A stretch of DNA of 64,000 bases from Paracoccaceae bacterium. Lineage in GTDB: Bacteria > Pseudomonadota > Alphaproteobacteria > Rhodobacterales > Rhodobacteraceae. This document shows, in pieces, positions 43,157-52,112 of this stretch. Location: the NCBI GenBank assembly GCA_016124615.1, contig WGNF01000003.1:848862-912861 (forward strand), given 5' to 3'. The translations under genes and the position numbers were made by a program. Position 1 is the stretch's first letter. Each line of letters starts with the position of its first letter. Below the pieces are notes generated by a model. That model worked only from the letters and a program-made list of their open reading frames with translations. It was not told the origin of the DNA and did no database searches.

Positions 43157-44175
43157 CCGCACCGGATCTGCTGGTCATCGACGACTTGTCGAAGATCTTC
43201 AAGCGGCCGCGAAGCCTCGCCGACCGCCTCTCGGGTCGGCCTGCCAGCGGCGTGCGCGCGGTGAGCCACGTCGACCTGACGATCCGCCGCGGCGAAACGC
43301 TGGGACTGGTCGGCGAAAGCGGCTGCGGCAAGTCCACGCTCGCCCGCACCATCGCCGGGCTGATCGCGCCGACCGAGGGATCGCTCCGCTTTGTCTCGTC
43401 GCAAGCCACTGGCCGGCCGCCGCGCGTGCAGATGATCTTTCAGGACCCCTATTCGTCGCTGAACGGACGCTGGAAGATTGCCGATATCGTCGCCGAGCCG
43501 ATCCGCATCCACCGCCTGCGCAGCGGGAAGGCCGACATCCGCCGACGGGTCGATGAGTTGCTCGAACATGTGGGCCTGTCGAGTTCGGACGCGCAGAAGT
43601 ACCCACACGAATTTTCCGGCGGTCAGCGCCAGCGCATTTCGATCGCGCGGGCGCTCGCCGGAGAACCGGAGTTCCTGATCCTCGACGAGCCGACAAGCGC
43701 GCTCGACCTGTCAGTGCAGGCGCAGATTCTCAATCTTCTGAGATCGCTACAGGACGAACTTCACCTGACGAGCCTGTTCATCACCCACAATCTGGCGGTC
43801 GTTCAGGTGATGGCCGACCGGATCGGCGTCATGTATCTTGGCCAGGTTGTGGAACTCGCCGGGCGCAAAGAAATCTTTGCTGCACCGCGCCATCCCTACA
43901 CGCGCCTTCTGATCGATGCGGCGCCGGGCATGGACGTGCACGACCGTTCGCTGCACCCGATTGCCGGCGATCTTCCAAATCCCGCGGCGCCGCCCTCTGG
44001 CTGCCGCTTTCACACCCGCTGCCCCTTTGCGACGGAACTCTGCCGCACCAGCGAGCCACCGCAGACGGTGGCGCCGGGCGGCGGGATCTATCGCTGTCAC
44101 TTCGACCTTGACCTTTCGCACCTGCCCGATACCGGCCTTCCCGCCGACCATCGGCACCCGGCGGTCGCCCGATGA
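43153..44175 (+). CDS. Dpp/Opp-type ABC transporter ATPase (DppF-like)
   Basis: The 340-residue protein has Walker A GESGCGKSTLART, Q-loop MIFQDPYSSLNGRWKI, signature EFSGGQRQR, Walker B FLILDEPTSALDLS and H-loop FITHN. The C-terminal SGCRFHTRCPFATELCR cysteine region matches the family. It partners with the DppD-like ATPase; both ends overlap neighbours by 4 bp. Confidence 0.92.
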   Translation: MTAPDLLVIDDLSKIFKRPRSLADRLSGRPASGVRAVSHVDLTIRRGETLGLVGESGCGKSTLARTIAGLIAPTEGSLRFVSSQATGRPPRVQMIFQDPYSSLNGRWKIADIVAEPIRIHRLRSGKADIRRRVDELLEHVGLSSSDAQKYPHEFSGGQRQRISIARALAGEPEFLILDEPTSALDLSVQAQILNLLRSLQDELHLTSLFITHNLAVVQVMADRIGVMYLGQVVELAGRKEIFAAPRHPYTRLLIDAAPGMDVHDRSLHPIAGDLPNPAAPPSGCRFHTRCPFATELCRTSEPPQTVAPGGGIYRCHFDLDLSHLPDTGLPADHRHPAVAR

Positions 44176-45566
44176 CCGGTTCGTCACCCTCCCGCCGGTC
44201 CGCGATTGCGCGGGCTTCCGAGGCCCTCGCCGATGGCAGGTTCGAAGCGATGCTCGCGCGGCGCGTGGCGATCCCTTCGGCGAGCCGTATCCCGGCCCAT
44301 GCGCCCGACCTCGAAGCCTACCTGACCGAGGAGATCGGCCCGCATTTCGAGCGCATGGGTTTCACCGTATCGTTGTTCCGCAATGACATCGCGCCGGGGC
44401 CGTTCCTGCTTGCCGAGCGGATCGAGAATCCGGATTTCACCAGCGTCCTGCAATACGGCCACGGCGACGTCGTCGCGGGGCTTGATGACAGCTGGAGCGA
44501 TGGCCTCGCTCCCTTCACGCTGACGCGGCGTGGCGATCGCTGGTATGGCCGCGGAACGGCCGACAACAAGGGCCAGCACACGATCAACATGGCGGCGATC
44601 GAAGCCGTCCTCGCCGAACGCGGCCAACTCGGTTTCAACCTCAAATACCTGATCGAGATGGGCGAGGAATCCGGCTCGATCGGCCTTCAGGAGTTCTGCG
44701 AGGCGCATCGCGACAAGCTTGCCGCCGATGTCTTCATCGCATCCGACGGCCCGCGCCTGGCGCTCGACCGTCCGACGCTCTTTCTTGGCGCGCGCGGCGG
44801 CATTTCATTCGGCCTTGAAGTCATCGCACGCGACAGCTTCCAGCACTCCGGCAACTGGGGTGGGTTGCTGTCCAATCCGGGGATCGAGCTCTGCCATGCG
44901 ATCGCCACGCTGGTCGGGCGCACCGGCAAGATCAACGTGCCCGAGATGATGCCTGACGGCATTCCCGAGAACGTCCGCGCCGCGCTGAAAACCTGCAAGG
45001 TCGCGCCGCAGCCCGACGATCCCGAGATCGACGAATGGTGGGGCGAGCCCGGGCTGACGGCCGAGGAGAAGGTGTTCGCCTGGAGTTCCTTCGAAGTGAT
45101 GGAGATGGAATGCGGTCGACTCGACCAGCCGCTTTATGCGATCCCGCCACGCGCACGGGCGCGCATGCAGTTGCGCTTTCCGGTCGGCGTCGACGTCGAG
45201 GCTGTCGTGCCCGCCGTGCGCAGGACACTCGCCCAGGCCGGCTTCGATCGCGTCGAGGTCAAGGATCCGACCGACGCAATCTTCGACGCAAGTCGACTCG
45301 ATCCCGACCATCCGTGGGTGCGCCGCGTCGCCGCTTCGCTGCAAGAGACGCTTGGCACCCCGCCCGCGATTTTGCCCAATCTCGGCGGCTCGCTTCCGAA
45401 CAATATCTTTTCCGACCTCCTCGGCCTGCCGACTGTCTGGATTCCGCATTCCTACCCCGGTTGCCTGCAGCACGCGCCCGACGAGCACCTGCCGGTTGCG
45501 ATCGCCGCAGAGGGCCTGTCGATCATGGCCGGACTTTATTGGGATCTTGGAGCGGGCGGCGTCTGA
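44172..45566 (+). CDS. M20-family metallopeptidase (dipeptidase-like)
   Basis: The 464-residue protein has LQYGHGDVVAGLDDSWSDG (His, Asp), YGRGTADNKGQHTIN (Asp), IEMGEESGSIGL (Glu pair), DGPRLALDRPTLFLGARGG and IPHSYPGCLQHAPDEH (His). It is closer to carnosinase/PepV-like dipeptidases than to ArgE. It is the last gene of the Dpp operon, starting in a 4-bp overlap. It would hydrolyse an imported peptide or amide and so complements the first M20 enzyme of the operon. It ends 7 bp from a convergent LysR gene. Confidence 0.9.
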   Translation: MTGSSPSRRSAIARASEALADGRFEAMLARRVAIPSASRIPAHAPDLEAYLTEEIGPHFERMGFTVSLFRNDIAPGPFLLAERIENPDFTSVLQYGHGDVVAGLDDSWSDGLAPFTLTRRGDRWYGRGTADNKGQHTINMAAIEAVLAERGQLGFNLKYLIEMGEESGSIGLQEFCEAHRDKLAADVFIASDGPRLALDRPTLFLGARGGISFGLEVIARDSFQHSGNWGGLLSNPGIELCHAIATLVGRTGKINVPEMMPDGIPENVRAALKTCKVAPQPDDPEIDEWWGEPGLTAEEKVFAWSSFEVMEMECGRLDQPLYAIPPRARARMQLRFPVGVDVEAVVPAVRRTLAQAGFDRVEVKDPTDAIFDASRLDPDHPWVRRVAASLQETLGTPPAILPNLGGSLPNNIFSDLLGLPTVWIPHSYPGCLQHAPDEHLPVAIAAEGLSIMAGLYWDLGAGGV

Positions 45567-45573
45567 ATGGCTG

Positions 45574-46554
45574 TCATGAGTGGGCGGCGTCTCGCGCGCC
45601 GGATCCGTTGAGATCCGCATGGTCTTGGCGAGGGGCGACTTGGTCCTCCCGAACTTCGTCCATCACCAGCGTCCGAAGCCAGCGATGCCCCGGATCGGCC
45701 TGCAGGCGCGGATGCCACATCGCCGAGATGGTGATCTCCGGCGTCGTCACCGGAAGATCGAAGCTGACCAGACCCTGCGTGACGGGCTGATCCCCTCGCA
45801 TGCGCGGGCCAAAGCAGGACCACGGCACCAGCGCGACGAGATCCGAGGCGCGCGCGATCCGCAGGGCGTCGGGAAAGCCGGGCACGACGGCAACGACATT
45901 GCGGTGCAGGCCAAGCGCTGCCAACGCCGCATCGACCGGCCCCTCAAAGCTGCCCCGGCGCGAGGCGACGACATGCCGACAGGCGGCGTAGCGCTCTGCC
46001 GTGATGGGGCCCGCCAGCAGCGGATGCCCGGCGCGCACCACCCCAAGGAACCGGTCGCTGAAGAGACCCTGGGCGCGCACTTCCGGCGCGAAGTCGCCGA
46101 GCACGCCAATCTCCAGATCGATCAGGCCTTCGCGCAGCGGTGTGGCGTCCTTCAGGGACTTCGGCGCGAAGCGAAGGCGAACATGCGGCGCCACGGCGCC
46201 GACGGCGGCCAGCAGCGGCGCCGCGAACAGGCTGACAAAGCCCTCGTTCGCCCGGATGGTGAAGGTCCGCCCCAGCGTTGCGAGGTCCAGCGGCGCGTCA
46301 TCGGGGCCGAGCGTGGCCTCGACCTCGCGGATCAGGGGGTGAATGCGGTCCCGCAACAGCACCGCGCGCGGTGTCGGCACCAGACCGCGCCCGGCACGCA
46401 CGAACAGCGGATCGCCCGTCACGATCCGCAATCGTGACAATGTCCGGCTCATCGCCGACGAACTCAGGCCAAGGCGGCGCGCCGCGCCGGTCACGCTGCC
46501 CGCCGTCAGCAGCGCATCCAGCGCGCGCAGCAGGTTGAGGTCGATCTCTTCCAT
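45574..46554 (-). CDS. LysR-family transcriptional regulator
   Basis: The 326-residue protein starts MEEIDLNLLRALDALLTAG. The helix-turn-helix is SVTGAARRLGLSSSAMSRTL followed by SRLRIVTGDPLFVRAGRGL, the pattern of NodD/SyrM-like LysR proteins. The C-terminal domain carries TIRANEGFVSLFAAPLLAAV. Upstream in-frame codons up to 46620 would add residues before the conserved start and were dropped. It is divergent from the amidohydrolase at 46711 and probably regulates it. Confidence 0.9.
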   Translation of the reverse strand: MEEIDLNLLRALDALLTAGSVTGAARRLGLSSSAMSRTLSRLRIVTGDPLFVRAGRGLVPTPRAVLLRDRIHPLIREVEATLGPDDAPLDLATLGRTFTIRANEGFVSLFAAPLLAAVGAVAPHVRLRFAPKSLKDATPLREGLIDLEIGVLGDFAPEVRAQGLFSDRFLGVVRAGHPLLAGPITAERYAACRHVVASRRGSFEGPVDAALAALGLHRNVVAVVPGFPDALRIARASDLVALVPWSCFGPRMRGDQPVTQGLVSFDLPVTTPEITISAMWHPRLQADPGHRWLRTLVMDEVREDQVAPRQDHADLNGSGARDAAHS

Positions 46555-46583
46555 GCCGCAGTTGTCGCGCGACATGGCGCACG

Positions 46584-46611
46584 ACGCAACAATAGTTTGC
46601 ATCCGTTGCGT
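46584..46611. promoter_or_regulatory. Inverted repeat in the LysR/amidohydrolase divergent promoter
   Basis: ACGCAA (46584-46589) and TTGCGT (46606-46611) form an inverted repeat, with TTTGCATCC between. The shorter dyad GCAA...TTGC (46586-46600) also overlaps. It sits about 30 bp upstream of the LysR start and 100 bp upstream of the amidohydrolase, a normal place for a LysR recognition site. Confidence 0.4.
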
Positions 46612-46710
46612 CTGTCGCATCTCCTGCCAGCGTCCATATTGAAGAGCGAACGCAACCGGGCACGCAAAGCCGGTGACCCTGAACCCGTTTCAACGACAAG
46701 GAGACCGACG

Positions 46711-47685
46711 ATGAAGCTGATCGCGATCGAAGAACATTTTCTGACGCCCGAGGTCTGCAACGCCTGGACCGCGCTCGGCCTTGCGGCGACCGATCCGAGC
46801 GTGGCGTTCCACCACGGCGAAATCGAGGGCCGCCTTGTCGATCTCGCCGAAGGGCGGCTCGCGCTGATGGACGAGACCGGCGTGGACGTGCAGGTCCTGT
46901 CTCTGACGACGCCGGCCCTGCACGATCTGGGGCCGGACAGCGTGGACCTGGCGCGGCGCACCAACGATGCGCTGGCAGAAGCGGTCGCACGGCACCCGGC
47001 GCGCTTTCAGGCAATGGCCACGCTGCCGGTGTCGATGCCGGACGAGGCCGCGCTGGAACTCGAACGCTGCATGCGGGTGCTCGGCTTCAAGGGGACGATG
47101 CTGTGTGGCCGGGTCGGCGCGCATAATCTGGACCATCCCTCCCTTGCGCCGATTTTCGAAAGCGCCGCCGCCTGCGGCGCGCCGGTCCTCCTTCACCCGC
47201 GGGTGCCGGATGCAGCGGTGCGGCAGGCCTACTATTCCGGCTTCACCCCCGAGGTCGATGCCGCCTTCGCATGCTTCGGGCTAGGCTGGCACTATGATGC
47301 GGGCATTCAGTTCCTGCGCCTCGTGCTGTCGGGCCTGTTCGACCGGCTGCCGGCGCTCCAGGTCATCCTCGGACATTGGGGGGAACTGGTGCTGTTCTAT
47401 GCCGAACGCCTTGCGGCGCTGAACCGGGTCTCCGGACTTGCCCATCCGATCGCGACCTACCTGCGCCGGAACCTCTATGTGACCGGCAGCGGCATCGTCC
47501 TGCCCGAGTATCTACACCGCACCGCTGCCGTCGTGGGCACCGAACGGCTTCTGTTCTCGACCGACTTCCCGTATCAGTATCGACCGGGCCACGATGCCCG
47601 CCGCTTTCTCGAGTCCTGCGGCCTTGACGCGGCGGCGACGGAGGGCTTTGCCCACGGCAACTGGCAGCGTCTCGTCGGTCGATAG
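46711..47685 (+). CDS. Amidohydrolase-2 family (decarboxylase-type) metal-dependent hydrolase
   Basis: The 324-residue protein has AAGGAGA before MKLIAIEEHFLTPEV. The EEHF N-terminus (metal-binding Glu/His), VLLHPRVPD (His), LGHWGELVLFYAERL (His) and LLFSTDFPYQY (Asp) match the gamma-resorcylate/2,3-dihydroxybenzoate decarboxylase branch of the amidohydrolase superfamily. It probably decarboxylates an aromatic or enol acid, or hydrolyses a lactone. The substrate is unknown. It is the only gene in its plus-strand unit. Confidence 0.88.
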   Translation: MKLIAIEEHFLTPEVCNAWTALGLAATDPSVAFHHGEIEGRLVDLAEGRLALMDETGVDVQVLSLTTPALHDLGPDSVDLARRTNDALAEAVARHPARFQAMATLPVSMPDEAALELERCMRVLGFKGTMLCGRVGAHNLDHPSLAPIFESAAACGAPVLLHPRVPDAAVRQAYYSGFTPEVDAAFACFGLGWHYDAGIQFLRLVLSGLFDRLPALQVILGHWGELVLFYAERLAALNRVSGLAHPIATYLRRNLYVTGSGIVLPEYLHRTAAVVGTERLLFSTDFPYQYRPGHDARRFLESCGLDAAATEGFAHGNWQRLVGR

Positions 47686-48036
47686 GGCGACCGTGCGGGG
47701 TTTGGGTGGCGGCTGTGCTCTCCATCCCGGCCGTTCCGGCGCCTCCGAACGGCACGCGAAACCGGCCGTTCGCTGATGCGAAGATAGGCACCGCGCCTCT
47801 TTCGCCGCGTCGACGACACAGACCCTCGCAGCTTTCCCGATCGCCTCGGGATCGTTGTGTTTTCCCGGCGCCTGAATGTTCCAGTCGGGCCATCGGTGCC
47901 GGGCAGCGCGGCGCAGTCATGGACACGAGATGCATCGGGCCGAAGAGCGCATGGTGGCGAAAGGCCGGATCGGGCCGGACGCGCTGCCCGAAGCGGTCGC
48001 TCCAACGGATCGCCCCTTGCATCAAGCCGCGTCAGG
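47686..48036. other. 351-bp gene-free gap
   Basis: Open frames exist on both strands, but their residue composition is arginine/proline-rich and I find no recognisable domain, start signal or terminator. A minus-strand frame reading through (47363-48025) overlaps the amidohydrolase antisense. The region could be a decayed gene between two convergent units. Confidence 0.4.
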
Positions 48037-48957
48037 TCAGCTGGCCTTCTGACGGACGAGATCAATGAATGCGCGCAACCGGGCGGGGATATTGCGGCGG
48101 CTCGGATAATAGAGACAGAGACCCGGATATTCCGGCGACCAATCTTCGAGGACCGGCAGCAAGAGACCGGCTGCGATCGCCTCTGCGGTCGCAATGTCGG
48201 AGAGACAGGCAAGGCCCTGGCCGGCCAAGGCGGCCTGCAACATCAGGTCCTCCTCATCCAGCGTCAACGGACCGGGGGCGTCCACCGCTATGGCTTCGCC
48301 ACGTTTTTCAAACTCCCAAAGATAGATCGTCCCGCTTCCCAGACGTCGGCGGATGCAGCGGTGCTGCGCCAGGTCCGCCGGCGTCCTTGGCCGCTTTCGC
48401 CCCGCGAAATAGGCGGGCGAACCGACGACGATCGAGCGTATCGGACGGGTGATCGGCACGGCGATCATGTCGGGCGGCACGAACTCTGCGAGCCGGACAC
48501 CGGCGTCGAACCCCTGCCCCACGATGTCCACCATCGCCGCTTCGGTGACCATATCGACCGCCACCTGCGGATAGCGGCGCATGTACTCGAAAACCAGCGG
48601 GGTCAGGATCATCCGTGCGGCACCCAGTGTCAGGTTCAAACGCAACACGCCTGCGGGCTCAGCGCGATGTTCGTCGATCCGTTCCATGGCGGCGCGGATC
48701 GCGGCCAGGGCGGGGGCAACCTCGGTCACGAACTGCTCGCCCTCGGCTGACAGGGCGACGCTGCGCGTGGTGCGGTTGAACAGGCGAACGCCCAGACGTG
48801 CCTCCAGCGCCGCAACCGCATGGCTCAGCGCCGAGGACGACATGTCAAGCTCGCGCGCCGCAACCCGGAAGCCACCGTGGCGGGCAACCGCCACCACTGC
48901 TTCCAGCTCAAGCTGGCTCGCCTTAATTGCGCGATTTTTTGCATCAACCTGTGCCAT
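48037..48957 (-). CDS. LysR-family transcriptional regulator
   Basis: The 306-residue protein has the helix-turn-helix GGFRVAARELDMSSSALSHAV followed by AALEARLGVRLFNRTTRSV, written here in two parts. It belongs to the CrgA/DmlR-type group. The effector domain runs from GVLRLNLTLGAARMI to the end. It is divergent from the aldehyde dehydrogenase gene with only 68 bp between starts, and an inverted repeat lies next to its own start. It is probably autoregulated and regulates the dehydrogenase. Confidence 0.9.
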   Translation of the reverse strand: MAQVDAKNRAIKASQLELEAVVAVARHGGFRVAARELDMSSSALSHAVAALEARLGVRLFNRTTRSVALSAEGEQFVTEVAPALAAIRAAMERIDEHRAEPAGVLRLNLTLGAARMILTPLVFEYMRRYPQVAVDMVTEAAMVDIVGQGFDAGVRLAEFVPPDMIAVPITRPIRSIVVGSPAYFAGRKRPRTPADLAQHRCIRRRLGSGTIYLWEFEKRGEAIAVDAPGPLTLDEEDLMLQAALAGQGLACLSDIATAEAIAAGLLLPVLEDWSPEYPGLCLYYPSRRNIPARLRAFIDLVRQKAS

Positions 48958-48958
48958 T

Positions 48959-48974
48959 CTGATCGGCTTATCAG
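48959..48974. promoter_or_regulatory. Inverted repeat CTGAT-N6-ATCAG next to the LysR start
   Basis: CTGAT (48959-48963) and ATCAG (48970-48974) flank CGGCTT in the short divergent region between LysR and the aldehyde dehydrogenase; GATCAG follows at once as a further half-site. It lies 2-17 bp upstream of the LysR start codon, so binding would block its own expression. Confidence 0.4.
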
Positions 48975-49025
48975 ATCAGTCCCGGAATGTCATGTCTGCC
49001 GTCAGCAAACCAGAGGAGACACGAC

Positions 49026-50441
49026 ATGCGTACCATCGACAAAGTCTACATCGACGGCCAATTCGTCACCCCGCATGGGCAGGAGTTGTTCGACCTGTTC
49101 AATCCCGCCACCGAAGCGAGGATCGGTCAGGTGCGCCTGGGCGACGCTATCGACGCCAGGGCCGCCGTAGCCGCAGCCAAGCGGGCGTTTCCGGCCTATT
49201 CGCGCACCTCGAAGGCCGAGCGTATCGCCCTGCTCCACCGGCTGCATGACGCTGTTGCGGCACGGACCGATGTGCTGGTGGCGGCCATGATCGAAGAATA
49301 TGGCGCGCCGCAGGCTTTCGTGGGTTTCTCGGCCGCACATGCGGCCAACCTCTTTCTTGACATGGCCCGGACGCTGGAGGCCTTCGACTTCACCCAAACC
49401 CTCGGCGGGGCAGAGGTCACCCTGCAGCCGATGGGCGTCGTTGCCGCCATCAGCCCGTGGAACAGCAATTTCGGCTCCATCTGCGGCAAGCTCGCCACCG
49501 CCCTCGCCGCAGGTTGCACGGTCGTCATCAAGCCCAGCGAGATGAGCGCGATCCAGACCCAGGTCCTCGCCGAGGCCCTGCACGAGGCCGGGGTGCCGCC
49601 CGGCGTGTTCAACATCGTCAACGGTCGTGGCGACGTCGTGGGCGCCGAACTCTCTTCGCACCCGGACGTGGCCAAGGTGATCTTCACCGGCTCGACCCCC
49701 GTCGGGCGTTCCATCATGCGCGCGGCAGCCGAGACGATGAAGCGCGTGACCCTGGAACTCGGTGGCAAGGGTCCGAACATCATCCTGCCCGACGCCGACC
49801 TGGAGGCCGCGATCTCGACCGTCGTCGCGGTCGGTTTCCTCAACAGCGGCCAGGCCTGCATTGCCGGGACCCGGGTTCTGGCGCCGCGGTCGCGCATGCC
49901 CGAGATCCTCGAACGCCTCAAGGCGGCGGTCGCGGCGCTCAAGGTCGGCGCGGCCACCGATCCTGCCGTAACGATCGGGCCGATGGTCAGCCAAAAGCAA
50001 TGGGATCGGGTGCAGGGCTATATTCACCTGGGTCTTGGGGAAGGCGCCAAATTGCTGGTCGGCGGCGAAGGCCGACCGGTCGGACTCGATCGGGGATGGT
50101 TCGTGCATCCCACGGTCTTCACCGGCGTGAACAACGATATGCGGATCGCCCGCGAGGAGATCTTCGGCCCGGTGCTTTGCGTCATCCCCTACGACGATGA
50201 GGACGAGGCCGTCGCCATCGCCAACGACACCACCTACGGCCTGCAAGCCTATGTCGAGAGCGCCGATCTGGCGCATGCGCATCGCGTGGCCGAACGCCTG
50301 GAATCGGGCCGCGTGGTGATCAACGGCGCGCCGCACGCGCCCTTGGCGCCCTTCGGTGGGTTCAAGCAGTCCGGCATCGGCCGCGAATACGGCCGTTACG
50401 GACTGGAGGCGCATCTCGAGGTCCGGGCGATCCTCGGCTGA
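49026..50441 (+). CDS. NAD(P)-dependent aldehyde dehydrogenase
   Basis: The 471-residue protein has GAGGAGA before MRTIDKVYIDGQFVTPHG. Features are VAAISPWNSNFGSICGKLATALAAG (cofactor entrance), VIFTGSTPVGRSIM, catalytic Glu in TLELGGKGPN, catalytic Cys in NSGQACIAGTRVL, and EEIFGPVLCVIPY plus FGGFKQSGIGREYG. It oxidises an aldehyde to the acid in the cytosol. The substrate is unknown. It is controlled by a divergent LysR gene; no alcohol dehydrogenase accompanies it. Confidence 0.92.
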   Translation: MRTIDKVYIDGQFVTPHGQELFDLFNPATEARIGQVRLGDAIDARAAVAAAKRAFPAYSRTSKAERIALLHRLHDAVAARTDVLVAAMIEEYGAPQAFVGFSAAHAANLFLDMARTLEAFDFTQTLGGAEVTLQPMGVVAAISPWNSNFGSICGKLATALAAGCTVVIKPSEMSAIQTQVLAEALHEAGVPPGVFNIVNGRGDVVGAELSSHPDVAKVIFTGSTPVGRSIMRAAAETMKRVTLELGGKGPNIILPDADLEAAISTVVAVGFLNSGQACIAGTRVLAPRSRMPEILERLKAAVAALKVGAATDPAVTIGPMVSQKQWDRVQGYIHLGLGEGAKLLVGGEGRPVGLDRGWFVHPTVFTGVNNDMRIAREEIFGPVLCVIPYDDEDEAVAIANDTTYGLQAYVESADLAHAHRVAERLESGRVVINGAPHAPLAPFGGFKQSGIGREYGRYGLEAHLEVRAILG

Positions 50442-50641
50442 GGCGGCCGAAGGGGGGACCCCACCCTCGCGTCGAGGCCCGCATCGGACGACCTTCCCCA
50501 TCTCAGGAAGTGCCGTGCCGATACATCGGCGCCGCTCGACCGGCTCGATCGCAGCCAATGCCGAAACAGACAGCGTCTCGATGCGACCGAACGCAGCGCC
50601 GTAACCAAGGGCACCGCGCCAGCCCGGCCCCCCCTGACGGC

Positions 50642-51535
50642 TCACCAGCGGATGTGGCGGGGCCAGTGGAAGGTGTCCTCGGGGTCGGCGTCGCCAAGGG
50701 TCAGGCATCGGCTGCGCAGCGCCGTCGCGATGTCGGGGCGCGGCAGCACCTCCAGTTCGGACGGGCCCATCGGCGCGCCGATGGTCATCCGGATATCGCT
50801 GCCAATCCGCCGCCGCGTCTCGTGAAACAGCATCGCGATCCGCAGCGGGTAGGAGACATGGCTCGCCAGCTGGAACCCCAGAGAGTTCTGGCCGTGGACA
50901 TGGATCGGGATGACCGAAGTCTCGGGCGTCAGGGCCAGCCGGGCGACGAACGGGTGCCAGGGCAGCTCTGCCGCCGACCGGCTGAACGGCCGGTTCGAGG
51001 TCGCGACGCTGCCGCCCGGAAAGATCACCACCGCGCCGCCCGAACGCAGCAGATCGGCCGCCGTCCGCCGCGTCGCCGCCGAGGTTCGGCGGGCCTGCGG
51101 CGTCTCGCCGAAATCGACCGGCAGCAGGTAGGGCCGGAATTCCGGCACGGCGCAGAGCAGCGAATGCGTGAGGATCTGGACCTGGTCCCGCAACTGCGTT
51201 GCCAGCCAGCCCAGGGCCAGGCCGTCGGCGATCCCGAACGGGTGGTTGGCAACCAGCAGCAGCCCCCCTTCGCGCGGCAGTGCGGGCAGAGGCGTGCCAT
51301 GCAGGTCAGGCCGGAACTGCAGCAGGTTCATCGCGACGTCGAACGGGTTCCCCTCGGCCCCCGCGGCCACCCAGTCGTCATAGAGCCGCTTCAGATGCCG
51401 ACTGCCCGAGGCGCGCTCGATCGACGTGATCAGCCAGCGCCGGAACGGCGACTGGCCGTCATGGGCATAGGAGAAGCGAACCGGCTCGGTCTGGTCGTGC
51501 CGGATGCCGCGCTGTGCGGCTGCAATGTCGGCCAT
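50642..51535 (-). CDS. Lysophospholipid acyltransferase (PlsC)-like protein
   Basis: The 297-residue protein starts MADIAAAQRGIRHDQTEPV. The acyltransferase motif I is VANHPFGIADGLALGW (His and Asp, with one residue more than the classical H-x4-D). VIFPGGSVATSNRP is motif III, and TSVIPIHVHGQNS is motif IV-like. It resembles membrane-associated acyltransferases that make lyso-lipids or ornithine lipids. In-frame codons upstream to 51733 lack a better RBS and would enter the repeat region. It is a single-gene unit of different character from the catabolic genes around it. Confidence 0.8.
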   Translation of the reverse strand: MADIAAAQRGIRHDQTEPVRFSYAHDGQSPFRRWLITSIERASGSRHLKRLYDDWVAAGAEGNPFDVAMNLLQFRPDLHGTPLPALPREGGLLLVANHPFGIADGLALGWLATQLRDQVQILTHSLLCAVPEFRPYLLPVDFGETPQARRTSAATRRTAADLLRSGGAVVIFPGGSVATSNRPFSRSAAELPWHPFVARLALTPETSVIPIHVHGQNSLGFQLASHVSYPLRIAMLFHETRRRIGSDIRMTIGAPMGPSELEVLPRPDIATALRSRCLTLGDADPEDTFHWPRHIRW

Positions 51536-51692
51536 CTGGAAAACTCTCGATCGAAGCGGCGTTATCGCATGGCGATGTAACAGCTGGGCAACATGCCGGA
51601 GGATGCGAGGTCGGTGCGGAACAATGCAGGCGGTGCTGCGGTTCGACGGCCGCGGCTGTGTGGAACACCGGCCCGCGAGCCGCCTGGCGCTT

Positions 51693-51793
51693 GGGCCGGT
51701 GCTCAGCCACGCTCGCATAACCCTCGAAAACAACGGATAAATCCGGCCGCAGCCGGATCGGGAGAACGCTTTCGTGGGGGCAAGTGGCGGAGC
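51693..51793 (+). repeat. Diverged ~100-bp direct repeat, copy A
   Basis: This copy runs from GGGCCGGTGCTCAG through CTCGAAAACAACGGATAAAT and CCGGCCGCAGCCGGATCGGG to GGCAAGTGGCGGAG. Copy B at 62882-62981 has the same order in the same orientation, with scattered substitutions (roughly 85% identity by eye). The sequence has no recognised function. It lies 150 bp from the IS6 fragment and marks the left edge of the KdgD/kelch module. Confidence 0.75.
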
Positions 51794-51944
51794 TGGCAGA
51801 CGAATGCGAACTCGTCTCCGCTAGGACAATGACACTGCCCTTATTCGGCGCAGAGACCGCGCCAGTTGAGGCGCCCAACCCGCCCAAATGGGCAAAACTC
51901 AAACCCGGAGTCTCGCTCACGCTGGATAAAAGTTGGGGGCAACG

Positions 51945-52103
51945 TCAGAACCGGACAGTCTCGTGGCAGATGTCGATGCCACGCTCGTGCAGAAGACCCC
52001 CGACGTTACGTAGCCACAGCGGGAACCGGATGTACATCATCACCGCCAGGTGGATGATCTCGGGGTTGGTCTTGAAGTACGGGAGGGGAGAAGGCTGGGT
52101 CAT
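51945..52103 (-). pseudogene. Truncated IS6-family transposase (N-terminal 52 residues)
   Basis: Reading the minus strand from ATG at 52103 gives MTQPSPLPYFKTNPEIIHLA, then VMMYIRFPLWLRNVGGLLHE and RGIDICHETVRF before TGA. This is the highly conserved start of IS6-family transposases, which normally continue with the DDE catalytic domain for about 180 more residues. All of that is missing, so it is an inactive remnant. The gene-free stretch 51536-52112 otherwise holds only repeat copy A. Typical IS6 leader sequence upstream of the ATG appears to run into the panE-like gene end. Confidence 0.85.
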
Positions 52104-52112
52104 GGCCGAAGG

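Noticed and set aside
47363..48025. Minus-strand frame in the 47.7-48.0 kb gap as a possible gene
   Set aside because: Most of it lies antisense to the amidohydrolase, composition is atypical and no motif or RBS is visible.
51780..51830. GGCGGAGCTGGCAGACG as part of a tRNA-Leu gene
   Set aside because: It resembles a tRNA-Leu D-arm only briefly; no acceptor stem, anticodon arm or T-arm can be built, and the stretch is part of repeat copy A.
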